DNA of 64,000 nt from the NCBI RefSeq assembly GCF_024169245.1, contig NZ_JALJWP010000001.1, positions 3,101,501 to 3,165,500 of the forward strand. Reading direction: 5' to 3'. The position numbers were made by a program, and so were the translations under genes. This document shows positions 21,169 to 30,369 of this stretch, piece after piece; position 1 is the stretch's first letter; the number at the start of each line of letters is the position of its first letter. The stretch is from Pseudomonas koreensis. GTDB lineage: Bacteria; Pseudomonadota; Gammaproteobacteria; Pseudomonadales; Pseudomonadaceae. Below the pieces are notes generated by a model that saw nothing but the letters and a program-made list of their open reading frames with translations, had not been told where the DNA came from and ran no database searches.

Positions 21169-22227
21169 ATGCGTTTTTGTAAATTATTGTTTGTAGGCTG
21201 CCTGACACTGGTCAGCCTGGCGAGCCATGCCGAAAACCTCAAAGGCCTGTACCAGGTCCGTCAGCCGGTCAACGGCCAGGCAGTGGAAGAGCGCGATCGC
21301 GCCACGCAGGCCGCGCTCGATACCCTGGTGCTGCGCCTGACCGGCGACCCGAAAGCCGCGCAGAATCCGGGGCTGGCGCCGATTCGCAAGGATCCGCAGC
21401 AGATCATCAGCCAGTTCGGTTTCGACGCCGGGCCACCGGAAGTACTGAAAGTCGACTTCGATCCGGCAACCACCGAGCAGGCCCTGCGCCGGGCCGGGTT
21501 GCCGGTGTGGGGCGCCAGTCGGCCGTCGATCCTCAGCTGGTGGCTGAACGATTCAACCGAAGGTGCGAGTCTGGTCGGTGATGGTCAGGCCGCAGCCTCA
21601 ACATTGCGCACAGCCGCGCAACATCGCGGTTTGCCGCTGCGTTTGCCGCTGGCGGATCTCAGCGAACAACTCGTCGCCACTGCGCCGGCGCTGGAAAGTG
21701 CTGATCCCGCGCCCCTGCGCAGTGCTTCGGAACGTTACAACGCTGACGCCTTGCTCGCGGTGCACGCCCGCGAAGAGGGCGGGCAGTGGCAGGCCAAATG
21801 GCGCTTGTGGCTGGGTGATCAGAAAGAGGCCGGCAGCGTGCAGGGCGCCGATCAGGCCGCCGTTGCCGATGCGGTAATGCTTGCGGTGGCCGAGCGGCTG
21901 GCGCCGCGATTTGTCGCCAAGCCCGGCGCATCGGGTCAGCAGACGCTGGAAGTGCAGGGCATGAATCTGGAGCATTACGCGGCGCTGCTGCGGTTACTCG
22001 AACCGTTCGGTGTGCGTCTGCAAAGCGTACAGGGCGATCGCATCGTCTATCGGGTCAATGGCAGTGCTGACCAGTTGCGCGCGCAATTGTCGCTGGCGAA
22101 GTTGCAGGAGTTGCCTGCCGAGGCGCCGGCTCCATTGGCACCTGTGCAGCCAGCAGTCGAGGGTGCGCCTGCGGTTGTAGCGCCAACCCCGGCAGCGGTG
22201 GCACCGTCGTTGCGGTTTCGCTGGTAA
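21169..22227 (+). CDS. DUF2066 domain-containing exported protein
   Basis: A 352-residue protein with a signal peptide (LLFVGCLTLVSLASHA, cleavage about residue 22). The N-terminal half (LKGLYQVRQPVNGQAVEERDRATQ) matches DUF2066. The C-terminus is Ala/Pro-rich. It lies 34 bases upstream of a permease gene and hda follows; this DUF2066-permease-hda order is common in pseudomonads as far as I recall. The ATG at 21169 is chosen because it starts the signal peptide. Function unknown. Confidence 0.85.
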   Translation: MRFCKLLFVGCLTLVSLASHAENLKGLYQVRQPVNGQAVEERDRATQAALDTLVLRLTGDPKAAQNPGLAPIRKDPQQIISQFGFDAGPPEVLKVDFDPATTEQALRRAGLPVWGASRPSILSWWLNDSTEGASLVGDGQAAASTLRTAAQHRGLPLRLPLADLSEQLVATAPALESADPAPLRSASERYNADALLAVHAREEGGQWQAKWRLWLGDQKEAGSVQGADQAAVADAVMLAVAERLAPRFVAKPGASGQQTLEVQGMNLEHYAALLRLLEPFGVRLQSVQGDRIVYRVNGSADQLRAQLSLAKLQELPAEAPAPLAPVQPAVEGAPAVVAPTPAAVAPSLRFRW

Positions 22228-22261
22228 GTCTTTCCTTATATAGAAGCATCAGGAGTGGTAA

Positions 22262-23335
22262 ATGGCCGATACGCGGCGTTGGTTCTGGCTCGGTGGGGTA
22301 GTCCTGCTTTGCGCGTTTGTATGGTTGCTGCACCCGATCCTCACGCCGTTTCTGGTCGCGTTGTTGCTGGCATATCTGTTCGATCCGCTGGTGGATCGTC
22401 TGGAACGGCTCGGTTTGTCGCGAACCTGGGGCGTGATCGCCGTGTTCGCGTTGTTCACCTTGATCGTCACCGCATTGATGCTGGTGCTGGTACCGATGCT
22501 CGCAAAGCAGTTGCTGCGTTTATACGAGCTGGCGCCGCAGATGCTCGACTGGTTGCAGCACACCGCTGTGCCGTGGGCGCAAGCGAAATTGGGTTTGTCG
22601 GACGGTTTCTGGAAATTCGACAAGGTCAAAGCCGCGATCAGCGAGCACATGGGTCAGACCACCGACATCGTCGGCGTGGTGCTGAGTCAGGCCACCGCCT
22701 CGAGTCTGGCACTGATCGGCTGGCTGGCGAATCTGGTATTGATTCCGGTGGTGAGCTTCTACCTGTTGCGCGACTGGGACGTGATGATGGCCAAGATCCG
22801 CAGCCTGCTGCCGCGTGATCGCGAAGAGCGCGTGGTGGCGCTGGCGGGTGAGTGCCACGAGGTACTCGGCGCATTCGTGCGTGGCCAGTTGCTGGTGATG
22901 GTTGCGCTGGGGGTGATTTACGCGGCTGGCCTGATGATCGTCGGTCTGGAGCTGGGGCTGTTGATCGGCCTGATTGCCGGTCTCGCGGCGATCGTGCCGT
23001 ACATGGGTTTTGTCATCGGCATCGGCGCGGCATTGATCGCCGGGTTGTTCCAGTTCGGTGGCGATCTGTACCCGATGGTCGGGATTGTCGCGGTGTTCAT
23101 GGTTGGTCAGGCGCTGGAAGGCATGGTGCTCACGCCGCTGCTGGTCGGGGACCGAATCGGCCTGCACCCGGTGGCGGTGATCTTTGCCATCCTCGCGGGT
23201 GGCGAGCTGTTCGGGTTCACCGGCGTGCTGCTGGCGCTGCCGGTGGCGGCGGTGATCATGGTGCTGGTGCGGCATGTCCACGTTCTGTACAAGGATTCCG
23301 AGATCTACAGCGGCGTCGACGAACCCGAGCTGTAA
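22262..23335 (+). CDS. AI-2E family transporter (PerM/YhhT type)
   Basis: A 357-residue membrane protein with about seven or eight transmembrane segments and the family pattern: N-terminal helix pair, a soluble region (about 60-150), then a C-terminal helical bundle with YMGFVIGIGAALIAGLFQFG and EGMVLTPLLVGDRIGLHPVAVIFAI. The family name comes from a proposed role in autoinducer-2 export, which is not established for most members. CAGGAG precedes the start. Confidence 0.9.
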   Translation: MADTRRWFWLGGVVLLCAFVWLLHPILTPFLVALLLAYLFDPLVDRLERLGLSRTWGVIAVFALFTLIVTALMLVLVPMLAKQLLRLYELAPQMLDWLQHTAVPWAQAKLGLSDGFWKFDKVKAAISEHMGQTTDIVGVVLSQATASSLALIGWLANLVLIPVVSFYLLRDWDVMMAKIRSLLPRDREERVVALAGECHEVLGAFVRGQLLVMVALGVIYAAGLMIVGLELGLLIGLIAGLAAIVPYMGFVIGIGAALIAGLFQFGGDLYPMVGIVAVFMVGQALEGMVLTPLLVGDRIGLHPVAVIFAILAGGELFGFTGVLLALPVAAVIMVLVRHVHVLYKDSEIYSGVDEPEL

Positions 23336-23542
23336 TGAAGCAGGGCGGCCCGGCGCTTCGCCGGGCTGGCCTGTGGCCTGCACGCGAGGGCGCCAGAGAA
23401 TCCTTCACAAAACCGGTGCGTCAACGCAAACCTTTGATTTTGCTTGGAGTCTGTCGCATTGTGCGCTCAGCCTCACGGGTATAAACTTCGCCAACTTTAC
23501 ACAGAGGCCACTAACGGTTCCTTTGAGAACTGTTCAGTCAGC

Positions 23543-24247
23543 ATGAAACCGATTCAGCTGCCCCTAGGTGTGCGTCTGCGTGACGACGCCACCTTCATCA
23601 ACTACTACCCAGGCGCCAATGCCGCTGCACTCGGCTATGTCGAGCGCCTCTGCGAAGCCGACGCCGGGTGGACGGAGAGCCTGATCTACCTGTGGGGCAA
23701 GCACGGCGTCGGGCGCACGCATCTGTTGCAGGCAGCTTGCTTGCGCTTCGAGCAGATGGGCGAACCGGCGGTGTATCTGCCGCTGGCCGAGTTGATGGAC
23801 CGCGGCGTGGAAATCCTCGACAACCTTGAACAGTACGAACTGGTCTGCCTGGATGATTTGCAGGTGATCGCCGGCAAGGCGGACTGGGAAGAGGCGATGT
23901 TTCATCTGTTCAACCGTCTGCGTGACAGCGGCCGGCGCCTGCTGATCGCCGCGTCCACTTCGCCGCGCGAATTGCCAGTGAAGCTGGCTGACCTGAAATC
24001 CCGCCTGACCCTGGCGCTGATCTTCCAGATGCGCCCACTTTCCGATGAAGACAAATTGCGTGCGCTGCAATTGCGCGCCTCGCGTCGTGGTCTGCACCTG
24101 ACCGATGAGGTCGGGCACTTCATTCTCACTCGCGGCACGCGCAGCATGAGCGCGTTGTTCGATCTGCTTGAGCAACTCGATCAGGCTTCTCTGCAGGCGC
24201 AACGCAAGCTGACCATTCCCTTTCTCAAGGAAACCCTGGGCTGGTGA
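23543..24247 (+). CDS. hda: DnaA regulatory inactivator Hda
   Basis: A 234-residue AAA+ protein that, with the DNA-loaded beta clamp, stimulates ATP hydrolysis by DnaA and prevents re-initiation. The N-terminal MKPIQLPLGVRL contains a clamp-binding-like motif (QLPLGV). The Walker A segment is GKHGVGRT (52-59) with Arg in place of Lys, as in other Hda proteins, and LVCLDDLQ is the Walker B. The 207-base gap upstream suggests its own promoter. Length matches the family. Confidence 0.93.
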   Translation: MKPIQLPLGVRLRDDATFINYYPGANAAALGYVERLCEADAGWTESLIYLWGKHGVGRTHLLQAACLRFEQMGEPAVYLPLAELMDRGVEILDNLEQYELVCLDDLQVIAGKADWEEAMFHLFNRLRDSGRRLLIAASTSPRELPVKLADLKSRLTLALIFQMRPLSDEDKLRALQLRASRRGLHLTDEVGHFILTRGTRSMSALFDLLEQLDQASLQAQRKLTIPFLKETLGW

Positions 24248-24438
24248 TAGTGGGCTTTTGCCAGCTTTCAGGCGCCAGAAAACCCTGTTCCAAGGGTCGC
24301 TTCACCGGCCAGGCGGTTTAAGCGCTTAGATGTAAACGCGAAACCGGGAAGTCACATAAAGTTCGATTGAATTTGCAAATGAGGACGATAGCGGGCATAG
24401 TCTCGGCTTCTTTACAACTACCAGCCACGGTCGTGCCC

Positions 24439-25056
24439 ATGCTAAAGCGCTTCGCACCCCTCGTGCCTCTCGCACTCGTTACCCTGTTATTCGGTTGTGC
24501 TGCTCATTCTCCGGTTCAAGAGCCGCCGCAACAGGTCAAGAATTCTGCTACTGCCCAGTCCTCCGTTATTTACCAGGAAGAGCTGGACACCGAAAAAGAA
24601 CTCAACCAGTTCAACGGCAGCAAGCCTTATCAGCTGCCTGTGCTGGCTGACAGCATCCTGGAACGCGGCATGTCCCTGATCGGTACCCGTTACCGGTTCG
24701 GCGGTACCTCTGAAGCCGGCTTCGATTGCAGCGGTTTCATTGGTTACCTGTTCCGCGAAGAGGCCGGCATGAACCTGCCTCGCTCCACTCGCGAAATGAT
24801 CAACGTTGACGCGCCGCTGGTGTCGCGCAGCAACCTTGAGCCGGGTGATCTGCTGTTCTTCGCCACCAATGGTCGTCGCGGTCGTGTCAGTCACGCCGGG
24901 ATCTACCTGGGCGACAACCAGTTCATCCACTCCAGCAGTCGTCGCAGCGGCGGTGTTCGCATCGACAGCCTCGGTGACAGCTATTGGAGCAAGACCTTCA
25001 TCGAAGCCAAGCGTGCACTCGCCATGGCGCCGACCGTGGTCACCGCTCGCAAGTAA
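24439..25056 (+). CDS. NlpC/P60 family peptidoglycan endopeptidase lipoprotein (first)
   Basis: A 205-residue lipoprotein with lipobox LFGC (Cys20) and a C-terminal NlpC/P60 domain (about 75-195). The catalytic Cys97 is in FDCSGFIGYLF, His152 in VSHAGIYLGDN, and a third polar residue is His164. Such enzymes cut peptide crosslinks in the cell wall (MepS/Spr-like). It is followed by a paralogue that shares the catalytic region. The start is set by the lipoprotein signal. Confidence 0.92.
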   Translation: MLKRFAPLVPLALVTLLFGCAAHSPVQEPPQQVKNSATAQSSVIYQEELDTEKELNQFNGSKPYQLPVLADSILERGMSLIGTRYRFGGTSEAGFDCSGFIGYLFREEAGMNLPRSTREMINVDAPLVSRSNLEPGDLLFFATNGRRGRVSHAGIYLGDNQFIHSSSRRSGGVRIDSLGDSYWSKTFIEAKRALAMAPTVVTARK

Positions 25057-25140
25057 CCTGCATGTCGCTGCGTTCGCGGCGACAAAACGGTCCGGCAACG
25101 GAGTAGACGTAAACTTTACAAGGTGAAGTTAAAGTCTTAC

Positions 25141-25168
25141 TTGAAGTTTGCCGCGTAGCCGCTAGAAT
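25141..25168 (+). promoter_or_regulatory. Sigma-70-like promoter before the second NlpC/P60 gene
   Basis: TTGAAG at 25141-25146 and TAGAAT at 25163-25168, spaced by 16 bases. It sits upstream of a strong terminator hairpin (25189-25218), so transcripts from here would meet a terminator before the gene. Confidence 0.45.
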
Positions 25169-25188
25169 CCTGAATCTATATTGATGGC

Positions 25189-25223
25189 AAACCGCCTGCG
25201 TGATGACGCAGGCGGTTTTGTTT
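25189..25223 (+). terminator. Terminator/attenuator between the two NlpC/P60 genes
   Basis: AAACCGCCTGCG, loop TGATGA, CGCAGGCGGTTT followed by TGTTT. It may end the first NlpC/P60 transcript or act as an attenuator in the leader of the second gene, whose ATG lies 49 bases downstream. Confidence 0.8.
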
Positions 25224-25271
25224 CTGCCCATTCTGCAGAGAAAGCCGCAGCCAGATCAGGATGTTCTGCTT

Positions 25272-25808
25272 ATGACGATGTCGGCCCGCCTCACCTTGAT
25301 CATTTGCGCCGCGCTGCTCAGCGCCTGCGCCAGCCGTACACCGCCGCCAGCCCCCGTGGTTCGCGCGCCGATCGTGTTCGGTCCTTCCCAGGCTGTTTCC
25401 CCCGTTGCCGAAGACGTGCTGTTCCGTGCCCTCGGCCTGGTCGGTACGCCGTATCGCTGGGGCGGCAACACGCCGGATTCCGGCTTCGATTGCAGCGGCC
25501 TGATCGGGTTTGTCTACCGCGACGCGGCAGGGATTTCGCTGCCACGCTCGACCCGCGAAATGATCGTCATGCAGGCGCCGAATGTTGGCAAGGAAGGCTT
25601 GCAGACCGGCGACCTGATCTTCTTCGCCACCAATGGCGGCTCGCAGGTCAGTCATGCGGGGATCTACGTAGGCGAGGGGCGCTTCGTGCATGCACCGGCC
25701 ACGGGCGGCACGGTCAAGCTCGACAGCCTGTCGAAGACTTATTGGCAGAAAGCCTATTTGAGCGCCAAGCGAGTGTTGCAGCCGGGGCAGTTGGCGCATA
25801 ACCCTTAG
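25272..25808 (+). CDS. NlpC/P60 family peptidoglycan endopeptidase lipoprotein (second)
   Basis: A 178-residue lipoprotein. A short signal peptide has lipobox LSAC (Cys19), a proline-rich linker follows (PPPAPVVRAP), then an NlpC/P60 domain with Cys74 (FDCSGLIGFVY), His128 (VSHAGIYVG) and His140. It is clearly paralogous to the gene upstream (shared LPRSTREMI segment) but shorter in the linker. The start could also be six bases later (MSARL). Confidence 0.9.
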   Translation: MTMSARLTLIICAALLSACASRTPPPAPVVRAPIVFGPSQAVSPVAEDVLFRALGLVGTPYRWGGNTPDSGFDCSGLIGFVYRDAAGISLPRSTREMIVMQAPNVGKEGLQTGDLIFFATNGGSQVSHAGIYVGEGRFVHAPATGGTVKLDSLSKTYWQKAYLSAKRVLQPGQLAHNP

Positions 25809-25828
25809 TAAGGCAACACAAAAACCAA

Positions 25829-25917
25829 TGTGGGAGCGAGCTTGCTCGCGAAGGCGGTGTGTCATTCAATTCAACATTGACTGATCCGACGCTTTCGCGA
25901 GCAAGCTCGCTCCCACA
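25829..25917. repeat. REPIN, family B
   Basis: Inverted pair of TGTGGGAGCGAGCTTGCTCG repeats (GCTTGC variant), spaced by about 40 bases, between the convergent NlpC/P60 and sorbosone dehydrogenase genes. Confidence 0.9.
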
Positions 25918-25940
25918 GTTGTTATGTGTCGAGCGGTAAG

Positions 25941-27254
25941 TTATTTGGCAGAAGACACTCGCCAAATTTTGTTCCCGACATCATCCGCCACCAGCAAGCC
26001 ACCTTGCTGGTCGATCACCACGCCCACCGGGCGGCCCAATGCGTTCTCGTCCTTGTCGAGGAAGCCGGTCAGCACATCCACCGGTTGCCCGGTCGGTTTG
26101 CCGCCAGTGAACGGCACGAAAATCACCTTGTAGCCACTGTGCGGTTTGCGGTTCCACGAGCCGTGCTGGCCAATGAATGCGCCTTCCTTGAATTGCGCCG
26201 GCAGGCTGTTGCCCTCGGCGAAGGTAAGGCCCAGCGAAGCAGTGTGCGGGCCAACGGCATAATCCGGCGCGATGGCCTTGGCCACCAGATCGAGGTTCTG
26301 CGGTTTGACCCGCACATCGACATGTTGTCCGTAGTAGCTGAACGGCCAGCCATAGAAACCGCCGTCCTTGACCGAGGTGATGTAGTCCGGCACCAGATCG
26401 CTGCCGATTTCGTCACGCTCGTTGACCGCCGTCCACAGTGCGCCGCTGGTGGGTTCCCAAGCGAGGCCATTGGGGTTGCGGATGCCCGAGGCGAAGATCC
26501 GGTGATTGCCGGTTGCGCGATCGACTTCCCAGATAGCCGCGCGGCCTTCTTCCTGATCCAGACCGTTTTCGCCGACGTTACTGTTCGAGCCGACGGTGAC
26601 GTAGAGCTTGTTGCCGTCCTTGCTGGCAATAACGTTTTTGGTCCAGTGGTGATTCAACGTGCCACCCGGCAGGTCGACGACTTTGATCGGCTGGGTCTTG
26701 ATCTCGGTGGCGCCCGGCTCGTAGTTGAAGCGCAGCAGGCGGTCGGTGTCGGCGACGTACAAATCATTGCCGACCAGCGTCATGCCAAACGGCGAATTGA
26801 GGTTCTGCAGAAACGCCGTGCGGGTTTCTGCGACGCCGTCGTGGTCGGCGTCGCGCAGCAGGGTGATGCGGTTCGGGCTGGGTACGCCGGCACCGGCCTT
26901 GCCCATGACTTTCTTCATCACCCAGCCGCGAATGCCTTTGCTGTCATCGGGCTTGGGCGGCGCGTTGGTTTCCGCCACCAGCACATCGCCGTTGGGCAGC
27001 ACATACAGCCAGCGCGGATGATCGAGGCCTTCGGCAAACGCGGCGACCTGAGTGCCGGCCGCTGCGGTCGGTTTCGTGCCTTGCGGCCAGCCCACCGCCG
27101 GGGCGATGTTCACCGTCGGAATCAGCGTCTTGTTCGGTTCGGGCAGTTTAGGCGACGGTCCGGTGCCGTCGGAGACTTGCAGGCTGGAGGTTTCACCGCA
27201 GGCGGCGAGCCCGCCAGCGACGGCGATGATGAGAGCGAGTTGGGCCTTGCGCAT
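25941..27254 (-). CDS. Sorbosone dehydrogenase-like PQQ-type beta-propeller lipoprotein
   Basis: A 437-residue lipoprotein (lipobox LAAC, Cys19) with a six-bladed beta-propeller of the soluble glucose/sorbosone dehydrogenase type. Supporting segments are [51 protein letters not shown] and the late segment [21 protein letters not shown]. It probably oxidises a sugar or alcohol in the periplasm using PQQ; cofactor use is inferred from family. No adjacent electron acceptor gene is seen. Confidence 0.88.
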   Translation of the reverse strand: MRKAQLALIIAVAGGLAACGETSSLQVSDGTGPSPKLPEPNKTLIPTVNIAPAVGWPQGTKPTAAAGTQVAAFAEGLDHPRWLYVLPNGDVLVAETNAPPKPDDSKGIRGWVMKKVMGKAGAGVPSPNRITLLRDADHDGVAETRTAFLQNLNSPFGMTLVGNDLYVADTDRLLRFNYEPGATEIKTQPIKVVDLPGGTLNHHWTKNVIASKDGNKLYVTVGSNSNVGENGLDQEEGRAAIWEVDRATGNHRIFASGIRNPNGLAWEPTSGALWTAVNERDEIGSDLVPDYITSVKDGGFYGWPFSYYGQHVDVRVKPQNLDLVAKAIAPDYAVGPHTASLGLTFAEGNSLPAQFKEGAFIGQHGSWNRKPHSGYKVIFVPFTGGKPTGQPVDVLTGFLDKDENALGRPVGVVIDQQGGLLVADDVGNKIWRVSSAK

Positions 27255-27320
27255 TGCTGATCTTCCCTATGAATGCATTCCTAATCATAGAGGAGGGCGC
27301 AGGCCCGATGGTTCAACTGC

Positions 27321-27905
27321 TCAACTGCGGGCTTCCTTGAACAGTACGGCGATGCCTGGATGATAGTTGCCCGCGTCGCTGCGCAATTTGCGATAGGCGT
27401 AGGGGAAATACCAGGCCATCGCGCAGGTGTGCTCTTTTTGCAGGTCATCGACCATATCCTGCAGCTCTTCGGGACTGGCGCTGTGCTGGACTTTTTGCGG
27501 GGCAATGAACAGGCAGCCGAGCTTGAGATCGCTGGCGTAGCTGATGCGCTTGGCATCAAGGGTGATGTCGAGCAAGGCCTGGCTCAGGTTGAGGTTGTTG
27601 ACCCGTGGCCAGCGTTGCGTGGCCTGAATGAACGCGCGGTCTTCGCTACCGGCAATCAGCAGATTGGCGCGGGCGTTGCGTTCGCCTTCTTCGTTCTGTT
27701 TGCGTGTAGCCGTGTCGCTCAACGTCACCATTTCAGCCATCCACGCCGCTGCCGAGAGCAGGCCGAGATTGGCTTCTTCGTCGTGCCAGTAAGGCGTGTC
27801 GTTGTCGCCGCGCACGCTGTTGTAGCGATCGATACAGTCAAACCAGCGTTCCAGCACCGGGCGCAGGAATTCCAGGCGGGGATTGCTGATGATCATGCCT
27901 TGCAT
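27321..27905 (-). CDS. Conserved hypothetical protein
   Basis: About 194 residues, no signal peptide, soluble, mixed composition with several Trp and Tyr (WFDCIDRYNSV, PYWHDEEANLGLLSAAAWMAEMV, AMAWYFPYAYRKLRSD). I do not recognise a domain. Start 27905 (MQGMIISNP) is chosen because AAGG lies 9 bases upstream; 27914 and 27896 are alternatives. It is divergent from the B12 operon and 67 bases upstream of the sorbosone dehydrogenase gene on the same strand. Confidence 0.7.
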   Translation of the reverse strand: MQGMIISNPRLEFLRPVLERWFDCIDRYNSVRGDNDTPYWHDEEANLGLLSAAAWMAEMVTLSDTATRKQNEEGERNARANLLIAGSEDRAFIQATQRWPRVNNLNLSQALLDITLDAKRISYASDLKLGCLFIAPQKVQHSASPEELQDMVDDLQKEHTCAMAWYFPYAYRKLRSDAGNYHPGIAVLFKEARS

Positions 27906-28079
27906 CGTCGTCATCCTTATTGTTGTTGTAGATGTTTCGAGAAAACATGGCTCTTTGATATCACTTGTCACAGTTTGGCACAAGGTTGCCGCTGGATAAT
28001 TAATCAGCGGCACTTATTCGCGCTCGAGACGCCTGTTTAATTGACGCTCCATCCCCAACCCTCTAACCTTCGCCGCTTG

Positions 28080-28283
28080 TTTCAGGTGCTCTGTGACCCA
28101 GTGTCGACAGAGTGAAACAGGGAAGCCGGTGAGGGTGGACTTCAAGCGAAGCCACGACGATCCCGGCGCTGCCCCCGCAACGGTAAATGAGTGAAGACTG
28201 CGCCTTGAGCCACTGCCTCGAAAGAAGCGGGAAGGCGCGCAGTCCGGCAGATGCCGCTCATGAGCCCGGAGACCGGCCTGATC
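28080..28283 (+). ncRNA. Cobalamin riboswitch
   Basis: Class-I type cobalamin aptamer. It has the opening TTCAGGTGCT, the conserved GGGAAGCCGGTGAG, the core GCCCCCGCAACGGTAAATGA (about 28170-28190), GAGCCACTGC, and the closing GAGCCCGGAGACCGGCC. It precedes cobO by about 95 bases and should repress the B12 operon when adenosylcobalamin is plentiful. Confidence 0.95.
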
Positions 28284-28292
28284 CATCTCAGC

Positions 28293-28324
28293 GGCATCAC
28301 GGTGGGCGATGCCAGGCTTTTTGC
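28293..28324 (+). terminator. Possible riboswitch expression-platform terminator
   Basis: GGCATC (28293-28298) can pair with GATGCC (28308-28313) and is followed by AGGCTTTTTGCC. The stem is short, so this may be a terminator or part of a translation-level switch. Confidence 0.45.
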
Positions 28325-28378
28325 CGTCTATTCTTGTGCCTGCCCGCCGTTATCCAGCCTCAACGGAGAGCTCCCCCC

Positions 28379-28990
28379 ATGACTGATTCCCCCGAGCGCG
28401 ACGAGCGCCATCTGGCGCGCATGCAGCGCAAGAAAGCCGTGATCGACGAACGCATCGCCAATTCACCCGACGAGTGCGGCCTGGTGCTGGTGCTGACCGG
28501 CAATGGCAAAGGCAAGAGCAGTTCGGCGTTCGGCATGCTCGCCCGTGCCATGGGCCACGGCATGCAGTGCGGTGTGGTGCAGTTCATCAAGGGCCGCAAC
28601 AGCACCGGCGAGGAATTGTTCTTTCGCCGCTTCCCCGAGCAGGTGCGTTTCCACGTCATGGGTGAAGGCTTCACCTGGGAAACCCAGGATCGCCAGCGCG
28701 ACATCGCGGCTGCGACCGCGGCCTGGGAAGTCTCCCGCGAATTGTTGCGTGACCCGGCGATCGGACTGGTGGTGCTCGACGAGTTGAACATCGCCCTCAA
28801 GCACGGCTACCTCGATCTCGATCAGGTGCTCAGCGATTTGCAGGCGCGCCCGCCGATGCAACATGTGGTCGTCACCGGTCGCGGCGCCAAGCCGGAAATG
28901 ATCGAGATGGGCGACACGGTTACCGAAATGGGCATGCTCAAGCACGCTTTCCAGGCCGGGATCAAAGCGCAGAAAGGCGTCGAACTTTGA
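28379..28990 (+). CDS. cobO: Cob(I)yrinic acid a,c-diamide adenosyltransferase
   Basis: A 203-residue enzyme that transfers the 5'-deoxyadenosyl group of ATP to cobalt. The P-loop is GNGKGKSSSAFG, and VLDELNIALKHGYL is the conserved acidic segment. First gene of the riboswitch-controlled operon. The stop overlaps the cobB start (TTGA). Confidence 0.96.
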   Translation: MTDSPERDERHLARMQRKKAVIDERIANSPDECGLVLVLTGNGKGKSSSAFGMLARAMGHGMQCGVVQFIKGRNSTGEELFFRRFPEQVRFHVMGEGFTWETQDRQRDIAAATAAWEVSRELLRDPAIGLVVLDELNIALKHGYLDLDQVLSDLQARPPMQHVVVTGRGAKPEMIEMGDTVTEMGMLKHAFQAGIKAQKGVEL

Positions 28991-30369
28991 AGCAACCACG
29001 TCACTGCCCGGCGGTGCTCATCGCCGCGCCGGCCTCCGGCCAGGGCAAGACCACCGTCACCGCTGCGCTCGCCCGTTTGCATCGCAATCAGGGGCGCAAG
29101 GTGCGCGTGTTCAAATGCGGCCCGGACTTTCTCGACCCGATGATTCTCGAGCGCGCCAGCGGTGCGCCGGTGTATCAACTGGACATGTGGATGGTCGGCG
29201 AGCAGGAAAGTCGCCGGCTGTTGTGGGAAGCCGCCGGCGAGGCCGATCTGATTCTGATCGAGGGCGTGATGGGCCTGTTCGACGGCACGCCGTCCAGTGC
29301 TGATCTGGCGCGCCACTTCGGCGTGCCGGTGCTCGGCGTGATCGACGGCACTGCCATGGCGCAGACCTTCGGCGCTTTGGCGCTGGGCCTGGCGAAGTAT
29401 CAGCCGGACTTGCCGTTCGCCGGCGTGCTGGCCAATCGCGTCGGCACCTTGCGCCATGCGCAATTGCTCGAAGGCAGCCTCACCGAAGGTTTGCGCTGGT
29501 ACGGCGCACTGTCCCGCGAGACCGGCATCGAATTGCCGAGCCGCCACCTCGGTCTGGTCCAGGCCAGCGAATTGAATGATCTGGATCTGCGTCTCGACGC
29601 GGCCGCCGATGCCCTCGCCAGCAGTTGCCAAGTCGCGCTGCCACCAGCCGTTGAATTCGCCGCGCCTGATGTCATCGCCGCCGAGCCTCTATTAAAAGGT
29701 GTGCGCATCGCCGTCGCCCGCGATGAAGCGTTCGCCTTCACCTATGGCGCCAGCCTCGATCTGCTGCGGGCGATGGGGGCCGAGCTGCAGTTCTTCTCGC
29801 CGATCCGCGACACGCAATTGCCCGAGGCGGACAGCCTGTATCTGCCGGGCGGTTATCCGGAGTTGCACCACGTCGCGCTGGCGCAAAACACCTCAATGCT
29901 TGCAGCGATCCGCGCGCACCATGCGGCGGGCAAGCCGTTGCTCGCTGAATGTGGCGGGATGCTTTATCTGCTCGATTCGCTGACTGATGTCGAAGGCACC
30001 CGCGCTGAACTGGTCGGTTTGCTCAAGGGCGATGCGGTGATGCAGAAGCGTCTCGCGGCGCTGGCGTTGCAGGCGGTTGAATTGCCGGAGGGGGCTTTGC
30101 GTGGGCATACCTATCATCATTCGCTGACCACCACTGAGCTGGCGCCGATTGCCCGGGGCTTGAGCCCGAATGGCGGGCGTGGCGCCGAGGCGGTTTATCG
30201 TGAGGGGCGGATGACGGCTTCTTATGTGCACTTTTATTTTCCGTCGAATCCGGTGGCTGTCGCTGCGCTGTTTGCGCCGAACTTTGAAACCGCTATCGCG
30301 AGCAGGCTCACTCCTACAATGGATCACCTGAACCCTGTGGGAGCGAGCTTGCTCGCGAAAGGGCCATGA
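28987..30369 (+). CDS. cobB: Cobyrinate a,c-diamide synthase with REPIN-derived C-terminus
   Basis: A 460-residue glutamine-dependent amidase that amidates the a and c carboxylates of the corrin. It starts with TTG overlapping the cobO stop. The N-terminal ATP-binding domain has APASGQGKTTVTAAL, and the C-terminal class-I amidotransferase domain has the nucleophile Cys in LLAECGGMLYLLDS and a late His in YVHFYFPSNP. From about residue 435 the frame runs through a REPIN (30291-30360) and stops just past it, adding about 25 residues absent from the usual family end. Otherwise intact. Confidence 0.94.
   Translation: MKQPRHCPAVLIAAPASGQGKTTVTAALARLHRNQGRKVRVFKCGPDFLDPMILERASGAPVYQLDMWMVGEQESRRLLWEAAGEADLILIEGVMGLFDGTPSSADLARHFGVPVLGVIDGTAMAQTFGALALGLAKYQPDLPFAGVLANRVGTLRHAQLLEGSLTEGLRWYGALSRETGIELPSRHLGLVQASELNDLDLRLDAAADALASSCQVALPPAVEFAAPDVIAAEPLLKGVRIAVARDEAFAFTYGASLDLLRAMGAELQFFSPIRDTQLPEADSLYLPGGYPELHHVALAQNTSMLAAIRAHHAAGKPLLAECGGMLYLLDSLTDVEGTRAELVGLLKGDAVMQKRLAALALQAVELPEGALRGHTYHHSLTTTELAPIARGLSPNGGRGAEAVYREGRMTASYVHFYFPSNPVAVAALFAPNFETAIASRLTPTMDHLNPVGASLLAKGP
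30291..30360. repeat. REPIN, mixed family B, inside the cobB 3' end
   Basis: Left arm CGCTATCGCGAGCAGGCTCA...CCTACA and right arm TGTGGGAGCGAGCTTGCTCG belong to two different subtypes of family B, facing each other. The element lies inside the cobB coding frame and ends six bases before the bluB start. Confidence 0.88.

Noticed and set aside
23444..23542. Upstream extension of hda by an earlier in-frame start.
   Set aside because: The extra residues are not protein-like and the family begins at MKPIQLPLGV.
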